The position numbers and the translations under genes were made by a program. A DNA stretch of 8,751 bases from SAR324 cluster bacterium (GTDB taxonomy: Bacteria > SAR324 > JACQKK01). Shown here in pieces: positions 1 to 6,050 of the stretch; the stretch's first letter is position 1, and each line of letters opens with the position of its first letter. Location: the NCBI GenBank assembly GCA_022572825.1, contig JACZVE010000103.1, positions 1-8,751 of the forward strand. Reading direction: 5' to 3'. The notes below the pieces were generated by a model that saw nothing but the letters and a program-made list of their open reading frames with translations, had not been told where the DNA came from and searched no databases.

Positions 1-351
1 GTTTCAGCCCCGAACATGCCGGAGGCATTAAATCACAACCCTTTTAGCGAGACCGTCATAGCCCATCGCATCGCACCCTATTTTGCATGAATTTCTGATT
101 CACGACACGAGGCGGCTTTGACAGGATCGAGCCGATGGAGCAGCCGACGGTCGTCGGGCGATCTCGTGGCGTTCAGTTCAACGGAAAGCGAGCATTTGAC
201 GGGAAAGCCCGCCAACCGGTGAGGACATCCAAATATCTTTTCCGTGTTGCGGTCTAACCGGCGTGCATCGGCGGTTGCATCGCATTTGAAGTGAGCTAAA
301 GTGAACGCCAAGCCGCGAGATTTCCCCTCGCCGCATGCGCGATGGGCCCGA
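1..351. other. Non-coding stretch downstream of menH, no supported gene
   Basis: I see no convincing gene here. The longest open frame (minus strand, 78-311) would start at TTG, has no ribosome-binding site and has no recognisable motif. The stretch is more AT-rich than the men genes. It contains a short inverted repeat at 144-157 (CCGAC, 4-base loop, GTCGG) without a following T-run, so it is not a convincing terminator for menH. It may be a decayed gene or repeat, or the flank of a gene beyond the left edge. Confidence 0.5.
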
Positions 352-1170
352 TCACGCTGCCTCCAGCCGGTTGAAGAATCCTATCACCGCGTTGAGGAAT
401 CGCCCCGGCGCCTCGAGGTGGGCGGCGTGACCGACGTCGGGAATGATCGACAAATTCCCTTGCGGCATTGCCGCCGCAAGGCTGCGGGCCAGCGCCACGA
501 ACCGCTCGTCCAGCTCCCCGGCCAAAATCAGGGCGGGTACGGCGACGTCGCGCAGATTCGCCCACAGGGGCATCATCGCGCCTGCCCCCATGCCTCGCAG
601 GGAATTGGCGAGGGCCGTCGTGGAGTTTTGCAGGCGTTGACTCCGCATTGCCTGTTGCTGTGCCTCGGGCAACCGTTTGACGCCTTCGAACAACGGCAGG
701 CTCAGCCAGTAATCCACGAAGGCCTCAACGCCCCAGGCCGGGATGCGGGCCGCGAGCGCGTCGTCCGCGCTGATCCGCGCCGCGCGGACTTCGATCTCGG
801 CAAAGCCCGCCGTGGTGGAGATCAAGACGAGACCCTCCACCAGCTCCGGCCGGTTCACGGCCAGTTGCAGCGCGACCCGGCCGCCCATGGAATAACCCAC
901 CCACCATGCTCGCGGTACGCGCAGGCGCGCAAGCACATCGGCCACCTGCTCCAAACACCCCTCCATGCGATAGGATGCCAGTGCTTCGGGTTTGGGCGAT
1001 GCGCCGTGTCCGATCAGGTCCACGGCCACCGTCGGGCCGATGCGGCGCAGCCCGTCCCGTACGCCATCCCAGGCAGCGAGATCCTGGGTGAATCCGTGCA
1101 GGAAAACGAGAACGGGCCGTTCACTGTGCAACGACGGATCCGCATCGATGTTTAGTCGTATCTTTCCCAT
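352..1170 (-). CDS. menH: 2-succinyl-6-hydroxy-2,4-cyclohexadiene-1-carboxylate synthase (MenH), alpha/beta hydrolase
   Basis: MenH eliminates pyruvate from SEPHCHC, the MenD product, to give SHCHC in cytosolic menaquinone synthesis. Numbering from a GTG nine bases further out, the alpha/beta-hydrolase marks are all visible: FLHGF near residues 26-30 (oxyanion region), the MenH-type nucleophile elbow GYSMGGR with Ser97, Asp224 in GELDERF, and His251 in GHAAHLE. These form a complete Ser-Asp-His triad. The middle segment (SLRGMGAG near 193-200) is also MenH-like. Length, about 272 residues, is a little over the usual 250-270. It is the last gene of a menF-menD-menH run, 104 bases after menD. 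I prefer ATG at 1170. GTG at 1179 follows an in-frame TAA directly and has AGGGA close upstream, so it is a real alternative. The position next to menD separates it from the many general hydrolases of this fold. Confidence 0.9.
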   Translation of the reverse strand: MGKIRLNIDADPSLHSERPVLVFLHGFTQDLAAWDGVRDGLRRIGPTVAVDLIGHGASPKPEALASYRMEGCLEQVADVLARLRVPRAWWVGYSMGGRVALQLAVNRPELVEGLVLISTTAGFAEIEVRAARISADDALAARIPAWGVEAFVDYWLSLPLFEGVKRLPEAQQQAMRSQRLQNSTTALANSLRGMGAGAMMPLWANLRDVAVPALILAGELDERFVALARSLAAAMPQGNLSIIPDVGHAAHLEAPGRFLNAVIGFFNRLEAA

Positions 1171-1274
1171 CTCTCCCACTTATCCCTGCCATCCAGCATC
1201 GAAAGGCCTGTGGAGCGCCTGCCATCGTATAAGCGCGCCGGTGCGCCGGACGGCAACCTCACCGCAGCGGTCAA

Positions 1275-3176
1275 TCATCCCTCAATGGCGATCCCCCCCC
1301 CGCCGGGAAAGGCAGCTTCCAGCCGCGCCGCAACGGCGTCCCAGACGCGGCGGTGCTGATCGCGGTTGAGGCGCCGCTCGGTGCGTACTTCGATCACCCG
1401 CGGCCCCTGGGCGGCCAGCCCGTCTCGCACGGCGGCGCGGAACTCTCCCCAATCGCCGGGGCGGACATGCGGCACGCCGTACGCCGCGCACAAGGCGGCG
1501 AAATCGATCCCGTGAGGCGTGGCGAAGTGAGTCTCGTAGGCCTCCCCGTACTCGGCGATGGGCAGCATTTCGAATATGCCGCCGCCATCGTTGTTGATGA
1601 GAACGATGGTGAGCGGCAACGCATACTGCCGCGCAGCCAGCAGGCCGCCTGCGTCATGATAAAAGGCCAGGTCGCCCGTCACCAGCACCGCGGGCGCGAC
1701 ACGCGCGGATTGTGCGGCGGCCCTGGCGGCCGCGGCGGCGGCGCCCAAGGCCGTGGAAAGCGTGCCGTCAATGCCGTTGGCCCCGCGGTTGACCAGATGC
1801 CGGACGCGGCGGGCAGTGACCGGCGTGAAGGCCGCCAAATCCCGCACCGGCATGCTGCTCGCCGTGAACTGGACGGCGCCATCGGGAAGCAGGTGGGCCA
1901 GCTCGCTGAAAACCCGCCCTTCGAACCATTCACCTGCCAGACCCCGCGGCGCCGGCTGCCCGTAGAGCTCCTCCAGCGTGCCCGCGGCAATCCGCTCCGC
2001 CTGTTGGAAGGCCGCGAGCCATGCCCCGGCCGGACGGTGCGCTTTGAGCATTTCGGCCAGATCGCTGCAAAACCGGGCCGGTTCCGCGCAAATCAGTTCG
2101 GTCGGATGATGGGTAGGCTCCAGCCAGGCGCCGCCGTCGTTGACCAGCACGAGGGGACAGGCCACATGCTCGTCAAGCAGCACCTCCGCGTGCTTATTGG
2201 TGGGCATGGCTCCGAACCGCAGCACCAACTGCGGCGACAGCTTCTCCCGGAAGGCCCGGGTGCGCAGAATGGCTTCCCCGTGGGCCACGATGTGGGAGGT
2301 ATCGTGACTTCCGCAGACCACGCCGGCCGGCGGCTCGGCCAGCACCGGATAGCCCGTGCGCCGCGCGAGGCCGGCCAGGGCCTCCGGCCACTCCTCCTCG
2401 GCCCGGCGTCCATTGCCGTCCACCGTGGGCGGGAAGGTCATGGGACCGCAGAGGATCAATCCCCTTGGCGTGGCGCGAATCCGCTCCGCCAGGCGTTGCA
2501 GGACCCCTGGCGCGGCGGCGGGCGCGGCCGCCGTGGCCTGGCTGAAGGGTGCTGACTCCCGGCCGCGCACGGCCAGCGGATACCGCTCGACCAGATCGGC
2601 GGGAATGTCGTCGGCGACGACCTGCGCTTCCAGCGGCTTGCGGAAGGGAAAGTTGAGGTGTACGGCCCCCGCCGGGGCGCGGCAGCTGGTAAATATCGCC
2701 CGCGCCGCCAGACCGCGCAGATGGCGCAGGTCCACCTCGCGCATCACCGGCTCTCCCACCTCGTGGAACCAGCGCACGGCGCCGCCGTACAGCTTGAGCT
2801 GATCGATGGTCTGCGCGGCGCCCACATCGCGGAGCAGGGGTGGCCGGTCCGCCGTGAGCACGATCAGGGGCACCTCGCTTTGATGTGCCTCCACCACGGC
2901 GGGATGAAAATTCACTGCGGCCGTGCCGGAGGTACACACCAGCGCCACGGGGCGGCCGGAAGCTTTTGCCAGGCCCAGAGCGAAAAACGCGGCGCTGCGC
3001 TCATCAATGATGGTGAACGCCTCGATGCCCGCGTTCATGGCGAACGCCATGGTCAGGGGCGTGGAGCGGGAGCCCGGGGAAATGCAGACACACTCCACTC
3101 CCCCTCGGCGCAACTCCTCCACAAACACCGAGGACCACAGCGTGTTGCGGTTGGCTCGCTCGTTCCAGCGGCTCAT
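1275..3176 (-). CDS. menD: 2-succinyl-5-enolpyruvyl-6-hydroxy-3-cyclohexene-1-carboxylate synthase (MenD)
   Basis: MenD is a thiamine-diphosphate enzyme that adds the succinic semialdehyde unit of 2-oxoglutarate to isochorismate, giving SEPHCHC. The N-terminal pyrimidine-binding domain shows PGSRSTPL (residues 34-41) and DERSAAFFALGLAK with the ThDP-activating Glu59, followed by TSGTA and LTADRPP. The C-terminal domain shows SSMPVRD, NRGANGIDGTLSTALG (about 462-477), and the ThDP/metal motif beginning GDL and ending with NN near residues 500-528. At 633 residues it is longer than the E. coli enzyme (556). The extra length looks spread through the central domain and an Ala-rich segment near 480-495. 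It starts 30 bases after the menF stop, consistent with one transcript. The ATG at 3176 has no Shine-Dalgarno sequence; the leader contains CCTCCT instead. A run of nine G (coding strand) lies eight codons before the stop. Confidence 0.96.
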   Translation of the reverse strand: MSRWNERANRNTLWSSVFVEELRRGGVECVCISPGSRSTPLTMAFAMNAGIEAFTIIDERSAAFFALGLAKASGRPVALVCTSGTAAVNFHPAVVEAHQSEVPLIVLTADRPPLLRDVGAAQTIDQLKLYGGAVRWFHEVGEPVMREVDLRHLRGLAARAIFTSCRAPAGAVHLNFPFRKPLEAQVVADDIPADLVERYPLAVRGRESAPFSQATAAAPAAAPGVLQRLAERIRATPRGLILCGPMTFPPTVDGNGRRAEEEWPEALAGLARRTGYPVLAEPPAGVVCGSHDTSHIVAHGEAILRTRAFREKLSPQLVLRFGAMPTNKHAEVLLDEHVACPLVLVNDGGAWLEPTHHPTELICAEPARFCSDLAEMLKAHRPAGAWLAAFQQAERIAAGTLEELYGQPAPRGLAGEWFEGRVFSELAHLLPDGAVQFTASSMPVRDLAAFTPVTARRVRHLVNRGANGIDGTLSTALGAAAAAARAAAQSARVAPAVLVTGDLAFYHDAGGLLAARQYALPLTIVLINNDGGGIFEMLPIAEYGEAYETHFATPHGIDFAALCAAYGVPHVRPGDWGEFRAAVRDGLAAQGPRVIEVRTERRLNRDQHRRVWDAVAARLEAAFPGGGGIAIEG

Positions 3177-3206
3177 CGTGGGGCAGGCTTGCAGGAGGTT
3201 GGGGAT

Positions 3207-4646
3207 CTACTCGGCGGCCAGGGCGGCCAGCAGCGGCTGAAACTTGATCTGCGTCTCCTCGTACTCGCGCTCCGGGTCGGAATCGGCCACGATGCCACAT
3301 CCGGCGAACAGCCGCAGGCGCCTGCCCTCCAGGGCCCCGGCGCGCAGGGCGACGGCAAATTCGCCTTGCCCGCGGGCATTCATCCAGCCGATCGGAGCGG
3401 CGTACCAGCCCCGTTCGAAGCGTTCGCATTCCCGGATCAGGCGCAGGGCCTCCTCGCGCGGATGCCCGCCGACGGCCGCGGTGGGATGCACGCGTTCCAG
3501 CAGGGTCAGCATGGGCACCGGCCGGCTCAGCTTGAGCGTGATCGGCGTACAGAGATGCTGCGCGTTGCTTAGCTTCAGCACCTGCGGGGTTGCCGGAAAA
3601 TTCAGTGCACCCAGTTCCGACACTGCCCGCACGATGCCGTCGACGACGATCTGGTGCTCCTCGCGCTCCTTGCGGCTGTCCATCAGGTGACGCGCGTACG
3701 CCTCGTCGGCCTCCGGTTGCCGCCCACGGGGCATCGTACCCGCCACCGCGGCGAGATCGACGGTGCCGTTGTTGAAGCGCGCCAGCAGCTCCGGCGAGGC
3801 GCCCAGGAATTCCGGCCCCCGCCCGGATGCGATCAGGAAGCTGTAGCAATCCGGATAGGCGGCGCGGAGCGCGTGCAGCATGGCATAGGTTGAGGGCGCC
3901 TCCTCGCAGAGCAGGTCCAGGGTACGGGCCAGCACCACTTTGGCCAGGCGGCCTTCGCGGATGCGTTCGCGGGCGGCTCGCACCATCTCCAGCCAGCGGC
4001 GCCGCTCGCCATTCCCCTCCTCCCGCCGGAAGGCTCGGTTGCGCGCACCCAAAGCGGAGCGGCTCCCTGGAGTGCCCCTCACCGCGCGCAGGCGGCTGGC
4101 GAGAGACACCACGCGCTGCTCCACCGCTCTCGCGGAGTCCTCCGGCGCGACCGGCGTCGTGACGACGGCCTGGCAGCCATCCCCCGAACGCAGCACGACC
4201 CAAGCAGGCACGACCAATTGCGCCGCCCCGTATCCAGCCCAGCGGTCGTCATCCAGCTCTTCGAAGAAGGAAAATCCGCCCAGCAGGTAGGGGCCCGAAC
4301 TTTCACCTCCGCCCGCGTCGCCGCCGACGGCGGCCGCCAAGGCCCCTTCCACCTGCGCCGCGATGTCGGCAAAGCGGTTGGCCCCACCCGCTTCGAAGCG
4401 CCGTGCCACTCCCCCGGCGGCCAGGGAGAATCCGGCGCTGGGCTGCTCCCAATAAAAGCGGAAGGACGGGCCGTCGGCCATGTGTTCCGCCAACGCCAGC
4501 GCATCCGGCACATCCAATGGGAAGCCATAACAGAGCAGCACATCGCCCCCGGCAGCGCGGGCATCGCGCAGGGCACACCCGATCAGCACGGAGAGCGCCG
4601 CCTGCTCGGATTTTTCGCCGGGTGGGGCAGCGGATGGATTCAGCAT
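3207..4646 (-). CDS. menF: Isochorismate synthase (MenF)
   Basis: MenF isomerises chorismate to isochorismate, the committed step into menaquinone, with Mg2+. The 479-residue protein has the chorismate-binding fold of the MenF/EntC/TrpE/PabB family. Visible marks are AKVVLAR with the likely general base Lys236, FLGASPE with the likely general acid Glu286, GTMPRG (303-308), EREEHQIVVD (327-336), LKLSRPVP (371-378), ERVHPTAAVGG (384-394), ERGWYAAPIGW (411-421), and the terminal metal-binding segment AGCGIVADSDPEREYEETQ (448-466). The Lys in KVVLAR and the menD/menH neighbours favour isochorismate synthase over anthranilate or aminodeoxychorismate synthase. The N-terminal third is divergent, as is usual. 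ATG 4646 is the first start after an in-frame TGA at 4650-4652, and no clear ribosome-binding site precedes it. EntC-type use for siderophore synthesis is possible by fold but not by context. Confidence 0.96.
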   Translation of the reverse strand: MLNPSAAPPGEKSEQAALSVLIGCALRDARAAGGDVLLCYGFPLDVPDALALAEHMADGPSFRFYWEQPSAGFSLAAGGVARRFEAGGANRFADIAAQVEGALAAAVGGDAGGGESSGPYLLGGFSFFEELDDDRWAGYGAAQLVVPAWVVLRSGDGCQAVVTTPVAPEDSARAVEQRVVSLASRLRAVRGTPGSRSALGARNRAFRREEGNGERRRWLEMVRAARERIREGRLAKVVLARTLDLLCEEAPSTYAMLHALRAAYPDCYSFLIASGRGPEFLGASPELLARFNNGTVDLAAVAGTMPRGRQPEADEAYARHLMDSRKEREEHQIVVDGIVRAVSELGALNFPATPQVLKLSNAQHLCTPITLKLSRPVPMLTLLERVHPTAAVGGHPREEALRLIRECERFERGWYAAPIGWMNARGQGEFAVALRAGALEGRRLRLFAGCGIVADSDPEREYEETQIKFQPLLAALAAE

Positions 4647-4935
4647 CGATCAGTCAACGAGCGGAGCGCCGGGACTGGCCGCCCGTACTAGCCGCCCATA
4701 ATGGCCGCACGGCGGGTGCGGCGGGTTGTCAAAACCGGAGGCGAACTTGCCATTCCCGGACATGGAAAACATAAGCTATCGGGAGACGCGAAACGTTATT
4801 CCGCAGGGTATTCGCACGCGCCAGCGGTGGCTGGCCCCTCCGGTCGCTGCTGTCGCTCGGCCATGGGCAGCGCCATTGGGTGGCGGATCCGCGGCCGGGC
4901 TATGTCCGCAATCAGTCGGCAGGGCCGGATTCATC

Positions 4936-4976
4936 GCCGTCAGGCAGCGCGCCGGCCGCGGCCAGGGCCTGCCGGC
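4936..4976 (-). promoter_or_regulatory. GC-rich inverted repeat in the presumed menF leader
   Basis: GGCAG (4943-4947) pairs with CTGCC (4969-4973). Outer GCC (4936-4938) pairs with GGC (4974-4976) after a small bulge, and the loop itself contains the perfect palindrome GGCCGCGGCC (4954-4963). If menF is transcribed from the right, the RNA here would fold into a stable stem about 290 bases before the start codon. No known riboswitch is recognised, and the structure may simply reflect local GC richness. Confidence 0.25.
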
Positions 4977-4992
4977 ACGCGCCAACCTTTTA

Positions 4993-5019
4993 TAATACCG
5001 CAAACGACGGTTCGATCAA
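4993..5019 (-). promoter_or_regulatory. Possible sigma-70-like promoter facing menF
   Basis: Read on the minus strand, TTGATC (5019-5014) is followed after 15 bases by TATTAT (4998-4993). This would point at menF with a leader of about 340 bases. The spacer is shorter than the usual 16-18, so support is weak. The same bases read TATAAT on the plus strand (4991-4996), but no plausible -35 lies upstream and no plus-strand gene follows for a kilobase. Confidence 0.25.
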
Positions 5020-5117
5020 GAAGTGGGTTTGGAAGAGTTTTCCCAAATTCAGTGTTGGAAATTGATCAATCGCGCATCATTGCGGGCATAGCGCGGTACC
5101 GCAGATGGAAGCGGCCT

Positions 5118-5372
5118 TTATTGGGGAATGTCCCGGTTCGCATAGTGGTCAAACCACTTGAGAAACCGCTCTTCGGAGATGTTCAGGTTGCGGAGATGAG
5201 CTTCAATGGTGCGAGTGTGCATTACCTCTCCCATGTAGACGACGATCCAGTAGCCGGGTTCCTCAGGATTGTAGACGGACCGCATGGTCTCACCGGCTGG
5301 CCCCAGATCGCAGCCAGCCAAGTGAATCACTTCTAGGAAAACGCAAGGATCAATGGAATGAGGCCGCTGCAT
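5118..5372 (-). CDS. Small protein of unknown family downstream of a HicB-like antitoxin; candidate partner/toxin
   Basis: I do not recognise this 84-residue protein. Its start overlaps the end of the hicB-like gene by 23 bases in another frame, as in translationally coupled toxin-antitoxin pairs. No Shine-Dalgarno precedes ATG 5372. An internal ATG at 5285, preceded by GGTGAGA, would give a 55-residue version and is a real alternative. The protein seems to have an N-terminal helical part (near PCVFLEVIHLAG), two probable beta strands around YWIVVYMGEVMH, and a C-terminal helical part with HLRNLNISEERFLKWF. That tail loosely recalls the last helix of HicA toxins, but the HicA Gly-Ser-His signature is absent, so this is not a standard HicA. 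Low G+C and the absence of stop codons across the frame support a real gene. Function is inferred only from position. Confidence 0.6.
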   Translation of the reverse strand: MQRPHSIDPCVFLEVIHLAGCDLGPAGETMRSVYNPEEPGYWIVVYMGEVMHTRTIEAHLRNLNISEERFLKWFDHYANRDIPQ

Positions 5373-5688
5373 CGATAAACCGTGAGAGCAGCTCAGCCGG
5401 AATTTCAGCGGGGACGCGACGGCGTTTCAAGGCGACATACTCACCGGCAGACATTTCCCCTCTCCGTAGAGACGTACGATGGTCGAGCAGCGCCTCAAGA
5501 GCCCGGGCGTTATCGCATGTCTCAAAGAGGAACTGCATTTCCTCTTTGAATCTTTTGATTGCCTCGTCTTCGCTCTTGCCTTGGCTTACGATGTTGAGAA
5601 ACGGGCAATCCGCCAGAAATACCCCCTCTTGTTCATCGAGTATCACTTCCACGTTGACGGTGACCGTCAGAATAGATTTCATGGCCAT
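5350..5688 (-). CDS. HicB-family antitoxin-like protein
   Basis: This 112-residue protein has the partial RNase-H-like HicB N-terminal domain. Strand residues about 5-16 are followed by LDEQEGVFLADCPFLN (17-32), then SQGKSEDEAIKRFKEEM (35-51), matching the family pattern of an acidic turn, a Pro-containing strand, a Gly-x-(S/T)-x-x-(E/D)-A turn and an amphipathic helix. The C-terminal part (about 60-112) shows no clear ribbon-helix-helix or helix-turn-helix. HicB proteins neutralise HicA mRNA interferases and often repress their own operon. No HicA lies beside it; the downstream overlapping ORF is unrelated by motif. ATG 5688 follows an in-frame TGA and has AGAGAG four bases upstream. ATG 5682, two codons later, is an alternative with ten-base spacing. 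G+C is about 48% over 5521-5640, far below the flanking genes. It may instead be an orphan HicB-like regulator. Confidence 0.78.
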   Translation of the reverse strand: MAMKSILTVTVNVEVILDEQEGVFLADCPFLNIVSQGKSEDEAIKRFKEEMQFLFETCDNARALEALLDHRTSLRRGEMSAGEYVALKRRRVPAEIPAELLSRFIDAAASFH

Positions 5689-5703
5689 TCATCTCTCTGA
5701 TGT

Positions 5704-5716
5704 GATATCAGATATC
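5704..5716. promoter_or_regulatory. Palindrome upstream of the hicB-like gene, candidate operator
   Basis: GATATC-A-GATATC is a perfect odd palindrome with six-base arms, ending 16 bases before the hicB-like start codon. On the minus strand TTGGCA (5740-5735, five of six to the -35 consensus) lies 18 bases upstream of the right arm, so the palindrome would cover the -10 position and transcription start. That is where an autoregulating antitoxin would bind. The -10 match itself is poor, so this remains a proposal. Confidence 0.35.
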
Positions 5717-5868
5717 CCCCTTCTGACCATTAATTGCCAAGTATTTCATAGATGAACTACACATAAAACACAATAACGATGGGGGGTGGTGCAAGCCAGC
5801 AGTTCGACGACCGTTCACCTGAAGGACTCCCACTCCGGCGCGCAGGGTATGCTTCCGTTCGTCAACGG

Positions 5869-5874
5869 TATAAT
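5869..5874 (+). promoter_or_regulatory. Exact TATAAT -10 box toward the menB-like gene
   Basis: A consensus -10 hexamer lies 176 bases upstream of the menB-like start. No good -35 lies 16-18 bases upstream (the bases there read about GGTATG), and there is no extended -10 TG. If used, it would give a leader of about 170 bases or need an activator. An exact hexamer in GC-rich DNA is suggestive but can arise by chance. Confidence 0.3.
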
Positions 5875-6038
5875 CAAGGGGCTGGCGGGTTGAACGTGGC
5901 CGTCGCAGTGAGAGCGGTCGCAGATACCGGGTTGATTGAGGACCCTACGCAAGCCGTTTTCATCCACCCTGATCCGGACTGATACGCTACCCGTCGCTGT
6001 TGCATGCAGCGAGCCCATCCATTCGCCACATTTCCTGC

Positions 6039-6043
6039 GGAGA
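6039..6043 (+). promoter_or_regulatory. Ribosome-binding site deciding the menB-like start
   Basis: GGAGA lies seven bases before ATG 6051. The frame is open upstream to an ATG at 6000, but that start has no such site and the extra residues do not resemble the family, so 6051 is preferred. Confidence 0.75.
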
Positions 6044-6050
6044 ACCGCCC

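Larger units (their letters stand above)
4647..5117. other. Non-coding region upstream of menF
   Basis: No gene is supported across these 471 bases. Frames open on both strands are rich in Arg, Pro, Gly and Ala, lack ribosome-binding sites and look like high-G+C artefacts. The region should hold the menF promoter on the minus strand. It contains a GC-rich inverted repeat (4936-4976) and a TATAAT/TATTAT cluster near 4991-4998. It also has two perfect 10-base palindromes, ATTGATCAAT at 5061-5070 and GCGGTACCGC at 5093-5102. The right part, from about 5000, is clearly more AT-rich and may belong with the neighbouring low-G+C module. Confidence 0.6.
5689..6050. other. Divergent intergenic region between hicB-like and menB-like genes
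   Basis: There is no supported gene in these 362 bases. The left part is strongly AT-rich (18 G+C in the 60 bases 5721-5780) and probably holds the minus-strand promoter of the antitoxin module. The right part contains an exact TATAAT (5869-5874) reading toward the menB-like gene, and the menB ribosome-binding site. A 67-codon plus-strand frame (5779-5982) lacks a ribosome-binding site and recognisable motifs. Confidence 0.6.

Noticed and set aside
144..157. Inverted repeat CCGAC/GTCGG as a menH terminator
   Set aside because: The stem is only five bases, lies about 200 bases past the stop, and has no T-run on the minus strand.
78..311. Minus-strand 77-codon frame left of menH
   Set aside because: TTG start, no ribosome-binding site and no motif. 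It could be a gene remnant, but this cannot be supported from the window.
1353..2555. Long plus-strand open frame (400 codons) opposite menD
   Set aside because: It is the antisense shadow of a strongly conserved menD in high-G+C DNA. It has no family motifs and no ribosome-binding site.
3004..4203. Second minus-strand frame (399 codons) overlapping menF and menD
   Set aside because: It is out of frame with both and rich in Arg, Gly and Ala, a typical frame-shifted shadow. It spans the menF-menD junction but resembles no family.
4701..5336. Plus-strand 211-codon frame across the menF upstream region and the antitoxin module
   Set aside because: It has a low-complexity Arg/Gly/Ala start, runs antisense through the low-G+C module, and has no ribosome-binding site or recognisable domain.
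5779..5982. Plus-strand 67-codon frame upstream of the menB-like gene
   Set aside because: No ribosome-binding site or motif, and the minus strand is also open there. More likely leader or remnant sequence.
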